DNA of 17,458 nucleotides from Euryarchaeota archaeon UBA259 (GCA_002506275.1 DAXG01000035.1:3592-21049); one strand, 5' to 3'; counted from the first letter of the stretch, positions 7,328 through 15,880 are shown. Notes: generated by a model not told the origin, from the letters alone. Program-made: numbers and translations.

Positions 7328-9094
7328 ATGGCCGGGTCAAATGGAGCGCAGGCTTTGCTCCTCGTTCTGATAATGAGTCTTGCACCTCTCTCTGGGTGTT
7401 TTGGAGAAAATATGAGTTCTCGCGTGAACTCTGAGAGTGATGTTGTTGTGACGCCTGAAACGCTTTCGGGTGGAGTCTTCCAAGGGATGACGATTGCTGC
7501 TGAAAAAGACCTCTCAGCATTTATTCCTTACCTGATCTTGAATGAAGATTCTGGTTATGTTCAAAATTCGACCGTTATCGATTTAGAGGCAGGAGAGTCT
7601 GTATTACTGAATGTGTTGGCTCCACCGAGAACCGATACTGCTGTTGTTTTGATTGGAGATTTTGGGCGTGACACATGGCCAATTCGGTCCATTGATGAGT
7701 CGTGGAAAACGTGGTATGAGCGCGGCGGCCACCAATCGAATAACAACCCTGGAATTGTGAGGGTAGCGGGAGTAAATGGTTCCCTTGATACGGTGGAAAA
7801 CCTCAACGGTAGCGCTGATTCAGCAATTGCAATCACTCTTGAAGTGAAGAGGCAAATGGCTGCAGCATACAGTGAAGCTGATGGTGGGCGGCATTCCACT
7901 GGAATCGTTGACGGTCGAACGACGTTCAACTACCTCTCGATGTTATCTGATGAGTCCTCGGACCCCACAGATGCTGCTGACGGCGCTATTGGTTACCTCG
8001 ACCGGTGGGCGGGGCAAGGAAACGCTGCATACGAAGACGCTGCACAATATCTCATTCAAACACTCGAAAGTTTTGGTTTAGAAGTCATCACCCAGAGGTT
8101 CACCTATGATTCATTGATGACGGGCGCTCAAAATCCTGAAGCATACAATATTTGTGGCTACAGATTTGGCGACGTTGATCCGGACAAGTGGATGGTGTTT
8201 GGGGCACACTTCGATATTGCACCGCCAGTTAATGGTGGTATGTTGGACCCACACTTCTTCGGGCGAACATATGGAACACGGGTTGGGGCCTACGACAATA
8301 CTGCTGGAACAAGTATGGTTTTGACTGTGGCTGAAGCAATGGCTGGGTACAATACTCGTAACACAATGGTGTTCTGTTTATGGTCGGGAGAAGAAGGTGG
8401 AAAGCGCGGCAGTGATTTTTGGACTGATTACTGGGTAAAGGAAGAGAACCCGAATGTTGAAGTTACCAATTATGTGAATTTGGATATGGCTGGCGTGAAC
8501 TGGCCTGGTGGCGGTGGCGCACCTTGTGGCAACGGACACGGCGGCGGTGCTGCAGGATGCGACCCTGAGCCAGAAGTCGACCCAGATGGATATCCAAAAG
8601 ATTCTGAAGTATGGCCAATGCGTGTGTATATTGGCCCAAGTCTTGACCACGATGTGATGAATCAACCTGGTATGGTTGGTCTCGCGATGTGGATTGGTTC
8701 TGATGCTATTGGTGTTGAAGAGCAAATGGCCCCACTTGTTGGCGAAGGATACGATGCAGAAACTTGGAAGGTTGATGATTGGATGGCAAAAGACCGACCT
8801 GAAATCATCGTCTACGAGGATACAACTGCGCGTTCTGACCACGCAACTTTCCAAGATAATTTAGGAACGGTTACAATGGGCTTTGGAGGCCTTGTCGATG
8901 GATATTGGTGTTATCACCAAACGTGTGATACGGTTGATGAGATGGTCGATTGGATGGACACCACGGGTAAAGACTACGGAGATGAACAATCTGGAACAAG
9001 TAACCTTGTTGATGCACTTGATACGATTACTTGGTGGGCGACCTACTCGTTTTTCCACCTTGATGAAACACCGGTTCGCAACGCCTACCTCTAA
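7328..9094 (+). CDS. M28-family zinc metallopeptidase, secreted lipoprotein (copy 2)
   Basis: A 588-residue paralogue of the gene at 2144 with the same plan: signal peptide with lipobox LSGC (Cys24) and then FGEN, an N-terminal beta-rich domain, and the M28 peptidase domain. Metal and catalytic residues are His294 and Asp296 (GAHFD), Asp323 (GAYDNTAGTS), Glu355 and Glu356 (SGEEGG), Asp386 (NLDMAG) and His505 (SDHATF). It differs from copy 1 by an insertion after the NLDMAG strand (about residues 393-430): a Gly-rich segment with Cys400 and Cys411 and an acidic DPEPEVDPDGYPKD stretch. Shared blocks such as DGAxGYLDRWxGxGNxAYEDA show common ancestry, but the nucleotide sequences have diverged strongly, so the duplication is old. 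Its stop overlaps the stop of the convergent giant gene. Confidence 0.93.
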   Translation: MAGSNGAQALLLVLIMSLAPLSGCFGENMSSRVNSESDVVVTPETLSGGVFQGMTIAAEKDLSAFIPYLILNEDSGYVQNSTVIDLEAGESVLLNVLAPPRTDTAVVLIGDFGRDTWPIRSIDESWKTWYERGGHQSNNNPGIVRVAGVNGSLDTVENLNGSADSAIAITLEVKRQMAAAYSEADGGRHSTGIVDGRTTFNYLSMLSDESSDPTDAADGAIGYLDRWAGQGNAAYEDAAQYLIQTLESFGLEVITQRFTYDSLMTGAQNPEAYNICGYRFGDVDPDKWMVFGAHFDIAPPVNGGMLDPHFFGRTYGTRVGAYDNTAGTSMVLTVAEAMAGYNTRNTMVFCLWSGEEGGKRGSDFWTDYWVKEENPNVEVTNYVNLDMAGVNWPGGGGAPCGNGHGGGAAGCDPEPEVDPDGYPKDSEVWPMRVYIGPSLDHDVMNQPGMVGLAMWIGSDAIGVEEQMAPLVGEGYDAETWKVDDWMAKDRPEIIVYEDTTARSDHATFQDNLGTVTMGFGGLVDGYWCYHQTCDTVDEMVDWMDTTGKDYGDEQSGTSNLVDALDTITWWATYSFFHLDETPVRNAYL

Positions 9095-12000
9095 TCCCTG
9101 CGGGTGAATTCTCTCTGATCAATTGGTATTGTTTCATCGATGTCTTCGCTGCTATCATAGCCGGCTCGATGCATTGTATAGCGAATGAAGCCCCAAGCAA
9201 CTTGGAGTGCGTATTTCTTTTGTTCGGGCGTAAGGCCTCCACCAATTTGTTTCCGGCCAAGGAAATAGAAGTGGTCTTTGGAAAAGTTGTTCGGTGGATT
9301 GCTAAAATCTGCGGGGGAGAATATGTTCTTTTCTTTGAATAAATAATCGACTGGGTCCATCATTAGGCGGAAGAAATCACGGAGTTGTTCGTTGTTTGAC
9401 ATTAGAGAGCTTAGCGTAAGGGTAGAATCGCCGTTCTGTTCGATATCTTCGACGAGGGTATCCATGAATTCATCAAAAGAATTCGTTTGTTCATTTCCGA
9501 TTTTCATCATTTCAAACAACACCCGCCAATCCAGTTGATGATCTTCTAAGCGTGTTTCCTTTGTAATTCCGGGTGTACGAAGTATCGAAAGAGCAAGTGT
9601 TCGCCCGGGTGAGGATTTCATTGAAGTGTGGGGTACAGGGGATGTTTTGCTATCAAAGCGGTTCGCCATAGCATAACAGATATGATGGATAATTCGCTTC
9701 CTGTTTCGACTGTTTGCTCCACCAATCGCTTTTGATAGGCCGTTGAGATTGTTGATAATCCATTTTTTACGTGGATCCTCGGCGCCTCTTGATGAAAGTG
9801 CAGGTGGATATGCGATGTCGAATGCCGACATGCGTGGTTGGTGTATGCCAGAGTTCTGGTCTGGTAATTGGCGAACGGTTGTTGTACCGTCTTCATTTGT
9901 CGTCTCGATTGAAGAACGATAGTAAAACGGTACAAAATTAACAGATGTGCGAATTCTTTGAATTGTCTTTTCCGGTAATCCAAACTGTTCAGCAAGTTGC
10001 TTTGTAGTGCGTCCACTCGAGGAAATTAACTCGGCGTCTCGACCAGAAATGCCTCTGTGTTTTTGGAATCGGTAAGCAGGATGAAAGCGCATAGGGTTCA
10101 CATTTCTCGCTTCTTCAAAGCCTTCAGGCGTGACATCTAATCCATCGACAAGTCCTGTTAAAGCTCCGATAAAGAAGGCGGTTCTGGAATTGATGTTGAA
10201 ATGCGACTCGACACGGGTTAAAATTCCTATTTTTTGCAGTTCTTCGCCTTTTTCAGGAGTCCAATCGTTCGGAGGAATGTACTCTCCACAATTCACCATG
10301 GAGAAGAATATTTGTAAAAACCTGAGCGGGGAGCACTTTCGGAAGTGGTGTTCGAAATAACTTTTCAGGGAGTCAACCACCTTTTTTCCCCCTTGAGGTG
10401 AAACGAATGTCTCGTGTTCAACTTCTACAGATGCTGCGTTACCACCCAGAGAGAATTGGTGCTCTAATGCTCCATACAGCAAAATCGCCAACCATGCTGA
10501 CCACGCCTCATCGACTCGCTCTTCGTTGGTGAAAGGTATGCGTGTCGTGAGAACATTGTCGGGGTTGGTTAAATCTTCGGTAAGATGAGCGAAATGTTCG
10601 GAAAAATCCTTTTTCCGCTTCTTTTCCTCATCAGTTCTGCCGCTTAATTCTGCAAATATCTTCGGTGCAACGTCATTGACGCTTTGGTAAATTCGATTGT
10701 AAAAACCACGCTCACTCGTGAGTATTCGCTCACCGTCTGTATTTGATGCCGTGTATTGAAGAACAATTTGGAATAAGAAATGAAGTCGTTCTTCGATGAA
10801 TTGTGGGTCGAGTCGATACGACATATCTCGGGCATTGGTCGTGAATACCTCGCCAAGTTTACTCGCTTGCCCTGAATCGACATGGTGTTGTTCAGCTTTG
10901 AGGGTTAGCCTCGGACCTGCTATTAGATCGCTCATTAGAGTACTAAACATTTGTTCAGCGCGTTTACTTCGTCGTAAAACCTCTCCTTGGTCAAACTCGT
11001 CAAGAAGGTCGTTCATAAGACCGGAATTTTGGACAAGTGCCTGGGATGGGAAATTCATGAACAGCATGAGGTCGATGGCGAGTTGTTTCGATTTGCGCCA
11101 AGTTTGTACCTTTGAGAGGGATTTGCCAATCAGAGAAAGATAATCGAAAAAGGCGGATGAGGAGGATGGTGGTCGGATTCCTTCAACATTGAAATACCAT
11201 GTCAACCAAAGGGATTTGCCATCGTTCGAAAGGGATTTTGGGGGACTTGAAGCCAAGCCGTCAAGGGTGTTTGAGACAACTGCGGACCAGAATTTCGCAT
11301 TGTTAAACAACCGACGCATAGGGAGTTCCGGGTCTTCACCCCCGAACTCAATAAATTGGACATCAAGGATATCCACAAAAAACTCTTCAAGAGACGGGTG
11401 GCTTTTCCTCGCAAAATGATTGAGGAGATGCGGTTTCTCAGCATGGAAAAAGAAATTCTTCACCATCGCTAAACTGGTCTCCTCGGGCCATCTCATGGCC
11501 GGTGTGTTTTCTGTAGACAGTGCCCAAATCATCTGGATTGTGTGCCTCAATTCTTGGCGTTTTATCGATGCACTCAGTAGATCGTTTATGGCGCCAGGAG
11601 CCTCAACAATTGATTCCCAATCTGGATAGGAATGCGCCATCTCAACCCAGAATGGGGATTGATTTGGAGCATTAAGGATTTTTTCTATCTCGTCACGTGA
11701 TGAAGGTGCTAGAGAAAATGTGTCTGGTGAAAGTATATGTTCGAACACCGAATGGTCTATCTGTTCAAAGATATGCAGTAAAATTTTGTCGAGAATGTGG
11801 GCTTTGGCATCTAAAATGACATTTTTACCACTCATTCGCTCTACAGTTTGAACAAGTGAGGGTTTGGTAAAGTGAGGTTTGAATTGAGCATTGAATGAAA
11901 GATTGTCATCGATGATGACGCCTTCTCCTTTTTTCAGTTTGTATTCATCAAAATGTATTCCGAGAATGTCTTTACCGATGAGGTGGAGAATATACGGATG

Positions 12001-15000
12001 GTGTTCTGCGCACATCGATGCGTCTTGTAACACATATTCAAGGAAGGGTTCAAGTAAATCTCCAAGTGAATAATAGGTCTCAATAGGAAGGGTTCCGTCA
12101 AAACACCCTTTCGACAAAGATGTCAAAAATATCTCAATGACTCCGGACGACGACTGGTCGGAAAGCTCACCCCACCCCGGAGTGGTGCTGTACTGTTTTC
12201 TAAAGGCTGTGAGGGCGGTTGGGAGTCGAACTTGATTGCCGATGAATGTGTCTGCCTCTGCATTGCTGGTTCCTGAAAGAAGGAGGGTTGAAAATACGGG
12301 TATTGGCGCTGATTGAGATTTGATCAAATCACTGTTTTTTACTGCAAGTAAGTTGCTCCACGATTGCCTTTCATTTGCAAAGTTGTTGATTTGCGACTCA
12401 TCAAGAACCCATCGGAGATAATCGTTGATGCTGTATCCTTCAACGTTGCTTTCCCTACGTAGAGCGTCTGAGATAAATTGGTCGAGATTTATCTTTGCCT
12501 GGCTCATATCAAGCATTTGAATTTCGAGTTCTGAAACTGTTTGCTCAGAAAGGGTTGGTAGGCTGAAGACAATGGATTCAGGTGCGTCAAAATAGGTGTT
12601 AATTCTCAACGCATGCTCAGCCTTTGCTGTTTGTGGAAAAGGTTCGCGAGTAACAAGAAGGAGGCGGAATTCAGGGCGAGAAAGGAGCACATTCATTCGA
12701 GTCATGATGTTTTGATACAATTGTAGAAAGTTCTTCACCGATTGTTTGGACGGTTCGGAATCTCTTTTCATCCATGTGCGAATTCGTTCTTCAATACTGG
12801 ATTTGTTCAATCCTTTGTTTAAATTCCCTTCCGCATCGGAATAAAACATCTCATAGGGGTTGAAGATGACAACACCGGAAAATTCCAGCCCTTTGACCGT
12901 CTCGCCGTTGTAAGTTGTAAAATTTCCAACCGATTCCAAATCCTTTCCAAGAGTTGATTCGTAAGGAGTAATGATGGAAGTCTTCGAAGTGACAGATATT
13001 TCTCGGGCGTTGCGGTGAAGTGAGTCAATAACATGTCGAACATGCTCATCGGTAGGTGCAGATATGATTGATATTTTACAATCGGCGTTCTTTTCATTTG
13101 CCATATCGCTGATTTTGAGGAAGTCGCGTGGGTAATTTGGCATCGTTTCTGTTGGGTATTGATCTGCAAAAGTGCTACGGAAAGTGTCGTTAAGTACTGC
13201 AATGTTCGGGGCATTGCGGTAAACTTGTTTCAGCGTCTGTAAATCTGAATCAATGTTTTGAGAGATCCCGAAAGAAAGGAGGCGGTCGAGTTCGGAGTGG
13301 GCTCGCTCTTCAGTCCATGTCAAAATTTCAATGGTTTTTTGGCAGAAATCAAACCATGCAAAACCGCTCCTGTTCACCGTTTGCAAATCGTCTCCGGCAA
13401 CCAAAATCGATTGAGAAGAAAACCCTGGTTTGAGAAGGAGGAGAAGCAGTGCCATCGTTGAAGGGGTTATGTCTTGAACTTCGTCGATCATCAACATGTC
13501 AAACCGGTGCTCAGACTTCCCACGGTTACGCGTCAGTTGTTTTCGAGCGAGGAACGACGCGTGAGGGTAAATCTTCCACTTGCTGTCAAGCGTGTAAAAA
13601 CAAAATTGAGCGAAGAGTTCCCTTTGAGTTCTGGTTCCTGTGACCGAGCGGCCTTCGTGTTCTTCGTAAGCTGTTTCATCATCAATTGTCTTGTTCACAG
13701 CACCACTTGAATGGTGAAAAAGGGTGGTGAAATCAGACCATGCATCTGTGTAGGACGGAGGTGGCGTTGTACCTTGGCCCTTCTTTTCAAACCAGAGATC
13801 AAGTGCTTGTTTGAAGCGAGAATAGTCGAGAAGTTTGACGGAGTGAAGCATCGAATCTTCCGATTCCCGCAACACCCCCAAAATGATGTTGGCAACGCTT
13901 CGTGCACCAGAACCAGTTTTCTCCATGCCCATAATTCCGCTGTTTTGAGGGCGGCTTGCTCGGTCAGACCATTGAGCGACGACGCTGTCAACGAGTGGTT
14001 TGTTAAGGGTAACATAACGCCACAGCATCTTCTTCGAAGTCGTCTTGAGGTGTTCGACGATGAAGTTGAGGCAGAAGTATGTTTTCCCAGTCCCTGGTGC
14101 CCCACGTAAAAAGAGTGCAGCGTCGTTGTCTGAATCCATGTAATCGCGAAGAATGATGTTTTTCTCGTTCATTTCATTCTCTTCGGTATCGGAAAGAATA
14201 TTCAGTTTGTAGGCTTCTTCAATCCAAAGATTCCAATCTGCATTTTCTGCACCACCAATCTCTGGGTGATAACTCAAAGCGGCCCCTGTCCAATGAACAC
14301 GGGCTTTCTCAGCCTCTCTGCGTAGGAGGTCTTTTCCACTTCCTGGTGGGAGTTTACGGAGCGCAACCGATGGGAATTGGAAGGTTGTTACTTGATTGGA
14401 AGTTTGACTGAAAAGTGTTTCCTCAAACAACAACTGATGTGAAAATTCAAACCACTCGTCTGTGCTTTTTAAGAGGCCGAAACGCATACAGGCGTCGAAG
14501 AAAAGGGTTACGTTTTCGTTGTTTAAAGATCGTTTCGATAGTACTTCGTCGCGTAATGGTAAGAAGGTTTGGAGTTCTTCAGTGTAAGCACTGTTTGGAT
14601 CGATGGTTGATGAAGCGCCCAGTTTAGTAATTTCTTCAGATAACTCATTTCGATATTTTTTGAGTTGGGTTGCACTTTTCTTGAGTTGAGTTGAACAGTT
14701 CATAACAAACTCTGAAATGAATGCTTCCAGTGAATCCTTAGAATCTCCGCTAAAGGAGGTGGTATAATCAGATGCTGAAAAGCGTAGTCGGTGTGTTCGC
14801 GACCTTCGAGTAAGCCCCATGATGTGTTTCTCGAAATGAGTTTGAAGCTTTGTTACTCCTGATGTGTTCATCGTTGAATTTGCTAGAAGATGAATCTGAA
14901 TCTTAGACCATAAAGAGCGGTAGTAAAGGGTTGAAGGGAGTTCAAGGGTCTGCGTTCCAAGTGGACTTGTCCAAACCAAATCCATATGCTCGCCAAGTTG

Positions 15001-15804
15001 TTGAAAGAACTCGTGTGAGAGTTCGATGTCTTGGGTGCTTTTTACAGTCCACCTGCTTGCGAAAAGCGGCATGTATGCTTGGAGATGAGTGGTCCAATTC
15101 CTCCATCGTTCATCGTCCAGTTGACTGGGGTTTGGAAACGGGGTACAATGGGTGCTTTCAAGTGGAGGGAGTTCGATATCCATTGTCCTCTTCAAAATTT
15201 TCGTGGGTAATTTTTCTTTGAAATAATTCCACTCATAAGGCCTGCACGTCCAAAATACAGAGACGCCCTGTGTTGAGGCTTCGATGAGAAATTCATTCCA
15301 TTTATCCATGGTGTTCGCCGTACCCGCAGCCTCATCCAAAAGAAGAATGTCAAGTGTGTCAAGCACAATGAGTGGTGTTCTGCCTGCCTCCTGTGCAGAT
15401 TTGGCAAAGTTTTCGAGTGCGTTTTCGTGTTCGGGTGCGTCTTCGTAAAGCAGCGACCCCGTACGTATATTTTCCCACATTGACTGGTCTTGGGAAGATT
15501 CGGCACGTTGAAACTCAGAATACATCAGTTGGAAGTGTTGTTTAAATTTCTTCATCCCACACAGAAGTCGGGTGAGATTACGTAATTCTGTGGTCTTACC
15601 TAAGGATGGATGTCCGTAGAGCATGAGGTTGAGGGTATGACCTGGGGATGATTTCGAAAGATCTTTCAGAATACGTTTTCCGATGTAGTTTTGAAAATTA
15701 CTTGTCACAATAGACCCGTTGGCAAGAAACCGGTCTATGCGTGGGATGAGGTTTCCTTCTTGAGAGAGTTTTTGAGAAATCTTAGTAAAGATGTCAGAAT
15801 CCAT
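9091..15804 (-). CDS. Giant STAND-like NTPase fused to SF1 (UvrD/Rep-like) helicase
   Basis: A 2237-residue, apparently cytoplasmic protein without frameshifts. Domain 1 (about 1-480) is STAND/NACHT-like: Walker A GHPSLGKT (64-71), Walker B LIVLDTLD with Asp149 and Asp152, a sensor-like FWTCRP (184-189), and a winged-helix-like FEFSHQLLFEE (452-462). Domain 2 (about 505-1100) is a superfamily 1 helicase: GAPGTGKT (568-575), motif Ia YVTLNKPLVD (597-606), DEVQD (774-778), GDDLQ (804-808), VYR (861-863), VKGLEF (970-975) and LLSRPEF (1040-1046). Residues 1100-2237 match no family I recognise. They include an ILDAK motif (1330-1334) that could belong to a PD-(D/E)xK-type nuclease, and a helix-turn-helix, TTKQLAEQFGLPEKTIQRI (1933-1951). 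The gene has its own promoter and Shine-Dalgarno site. Helicase and P-loop calls are firm, STAND assignment is likely, and biological role is unknown; defence is an inference. Confidence 0.9.
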   Translation of the reverse strand: MDSDIFTKISQKLSQEGNLIPRIDRFLANGSIVTSNFQNYIGKRILKDLSKSSPGHTLNLMLYGHPSLGKTTELRNLTRLLCGMKKFKQHFQLMYSEFQRAESSQDQSMWENIRTGSLLYEDAPEHENALENFAKSAQEAGRTPLIVLDTLDILLLDEAAGTANTMDKWNEFLIEASTQGVSVFWTCRPYEWNYFKEKLPTKILKRTMDIELPPLESTHCTPFPNPSQLDDERWRNWTTHLQAYMPLFASRWTVKSTQDIELSHEFFQQLGEHMDLVWTSPLGTQTLELPSTLYYRSLWSKIQIHLLANSTMNTSGVTKLQTHFEKHIMGLTRRSRTHRLRFSASDYTTSFSGDSKDSLEAFISEFVMNCSTQLKKSATQLKKYRNELSEEITKLGASSTIDPNSAYTEELQTFLPLRDEVLSKRSLNNENVTLFFDACMRFGLLKSTDEWFEFSHQLLFEETLFSQTSNQVTTFQFPSVALRKLPPGSGKDLLRREAEKARVHWTGAALSYHPEIGGAENADWNLWIEEAYKLNILSDTEENEMNEKNIILRDYMDSDNDAALFLRGAPGTGKTYFCLNFIVEHLKTTSKKMLWRYVTLNKPLVDSVVAQWSDRASRPQNSGIMGMEKTGSGARSVANIILGVLRESEDSMLHSVKLLDYSRFKQALDLWFEKKGQGTTPPPSYTDAWSDFTTLFHHSSGAVNKTIDDETAYEEHEGRSVTGTRTQRELFAQFCFYTLDSKWKIYPHASFLARKQLTRNRGKSEHRFDMLMIDEVQDITPSTMALLLLLLKPGFSSQSILVAGDDLQTVNRSGFAWFDFCQKTIEILTWTEERAHSELDRLLSFGISQNIDSDLQTLKQVYRNAPNIAVLNDTFRSTFADQYPTETMPNYPRDFLKISDMANEKNADCKISIISAPTDEHVRHVIDSLHRNAREISVTSKTSIITPYESTLGKDLESVGNFTTYNGETVKGLEFSGVVIFNPYEMFYSDAEGNLNKGLNKSSIEERIRTWMKRDSEPSKQSVKNFLQLYQNIMTRMNVLLSRPEFRLLLVTREPFPQTAKAEHALRINTYFDAPESIVFSLPTLSEQTVSELEIQMLDMSQAKINLDQFISDALRRESNVEGYSINDYLRWVLDESQINNFANERQSWSNLLAVKNSDLIKSQSAPIPVFSTLLLSGTSNAEADTFIGNQVRLPTALTAFRKQYSTTPGWGELSDQSSSGVIEIFLTSLSKGCFDGTLPIETYYSLGDLLEPFLEYVLQDASMCAEHHPYILHLIGKDILGIHFDEYKLKKGEGVIIDDNLSFNAQFKPHFTKPSLVQTVERMSGKNVILDAKAHILDKILLHIFEQIDHSVFEHILSPDTFSLAPSSRDEIEKILNAPNQSPFWVEMAHSYPDWESIVEAPGAINDLLSASIKRQELRHTIQMIWALSTENTPAMRWPEETSLAMVKNFFFHAEKPHLLNHFARKSHPSLEEFFVDILDVQFIEFGGEDPELPMRRLFNNAKFWSAVVSNTLDGLASSPPKSLSNDGKSLWLTWYFNVEGIRPPSSSSAFFDYLSLIGKSLSKVQTWRKSKQLAIDLMLFMNFPSQALVQNSGLMNDLLDEFDQGEVLRRSKRAEQMFSTLMSDLIAGPRLTLKAEQHHVDSGQASKLGEVFTTNARDMSYRLDPQFIEERLHFLFQIVLQYTASNTDGERILTSERGFYNRIYQSVNDVAPKIFAELSGRTDEEKKRKKDFSEHFAHLTEDLTNPDNVLTTRIPFTNEERVDEAWSAWLAILLYGALEHQFSLGGNAASVEVEHETFVSPQGGKKVVDSLKSYFEHHFRKCSPLRFLQIFFSMVNCGEYIPPNDWTPEKGEELQKIGILTRVESHFNINSRTAFFIGALTGLVDGLDVTPEGFEEARNVNPMRFHPAYRFQKHRGISGRDAELISSSGRTTKQLAEQFGLPEKTIQRIRTSVNFVPFYYRSSIETTNEDGTTTVRQLPDQNSGIHQPRMSAFDIAYPPALSSRGAEDPRKKWIINNLNGLSKAIGGANSRNRKRIIHHICYAMANRFDSKTSPVPHTSMKSSPGRTLALSILRTPGITKETRLEDHQLDWRVLFEMMKIGNEQTNSFDEFMDTLVEDIEQNGDSTLTLSSLMSNNEQLRDFFRLMMDPVDYLFKEKNIFSPADFSNPPNNFSKDHFYFLGRKQIGGGLTPEQKKYALQVAWGFIRYTMHRAGYDSSEDIDETIPIDQREFTRRD

Positions 15805-15808
15805 AATC

Positions 15809-15815
15809 TCACCTC
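15809..15815 (-). promoter_or_regulatory. Strong Shine-Dalgarno site of the giant gene
   Basis: The minus strand reads GAGGTGA, then GATT, then the ATG at 15804. This is a perfect match to the core archaeal Shine-Dalgarno sequence with a four-base spacer, and it fixes the start codon. Several neighbouring genes show no such site. Confidence 0.75.
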
Positions 15816-15857
15816 ACCGCATAAAGCAGTACTGCCTGTAAACGTGTTCGCTTTGAC

Positions 15858-15869
15858 GTTATATAAAAA
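15858..15869 (-). promoter_or_regulatory. TATA box of the giant gene
   Basis: The minus strand reads TTTTTATATAAC, the best archaeal TATA box in the window. Expected initiation about 25 bases downstream would leave a leader of roughly 30-35 bases carrying the Shine-Dalgarno site. The giant gene can therefore be transcribed independently of the upstream protease gene. Confidence 0.65.
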
Positions 15870-15880
15870 GAGAAGGAAAT
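15866..15880 (-). terminator. Pyrimidine/oligo-T tract after the M50 protease gene
   Basis: Directly after the protease stop codon the minus strand reads TTTCCTTCTCTTTTT, a pyrimidine tract ending in five T residues. Archaeal termination often uses such T-rich stretches without a hairpin. It partly overlaps the TATA box of the giant gene, so termination and initiation signals would be fused here. Confidence 0.4.

Noticed and set aside
8378..8854. 158-codon minus-strand open frame inside M28 copy 2
   Set aside because: It is antisense to the conserved catalytic part of the peptidase. The translation has no motif and odd composition (rich in Ile, His, Arg and Cys), typical of a shadow frame.
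2144..9094. Pair of M28 genes as direct repeats of a composite mobile element
   Set aside because: The copies are strongly diverged at nucleotide level, and there is no transposase, terminal inverted repeat or target duplication.
13695..14109. Two open frames of about 130 codons, on both strands, inside the giant gene
   Set aside because: They overlap the region between helicase motifs Ia and II in other frames, with no start signals or recognisable domains.
9091..15804. Giant protein as a RecB/AddA-type repair helicase-nuclease
   Set aside because: The order differs: an extra STAND-like NTPase at the N-terminus, no AddB/RecC partner gene nearby, and no clear nuclease domain at the C-terminus. 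A nuclease motif is kept only as a weak finding.
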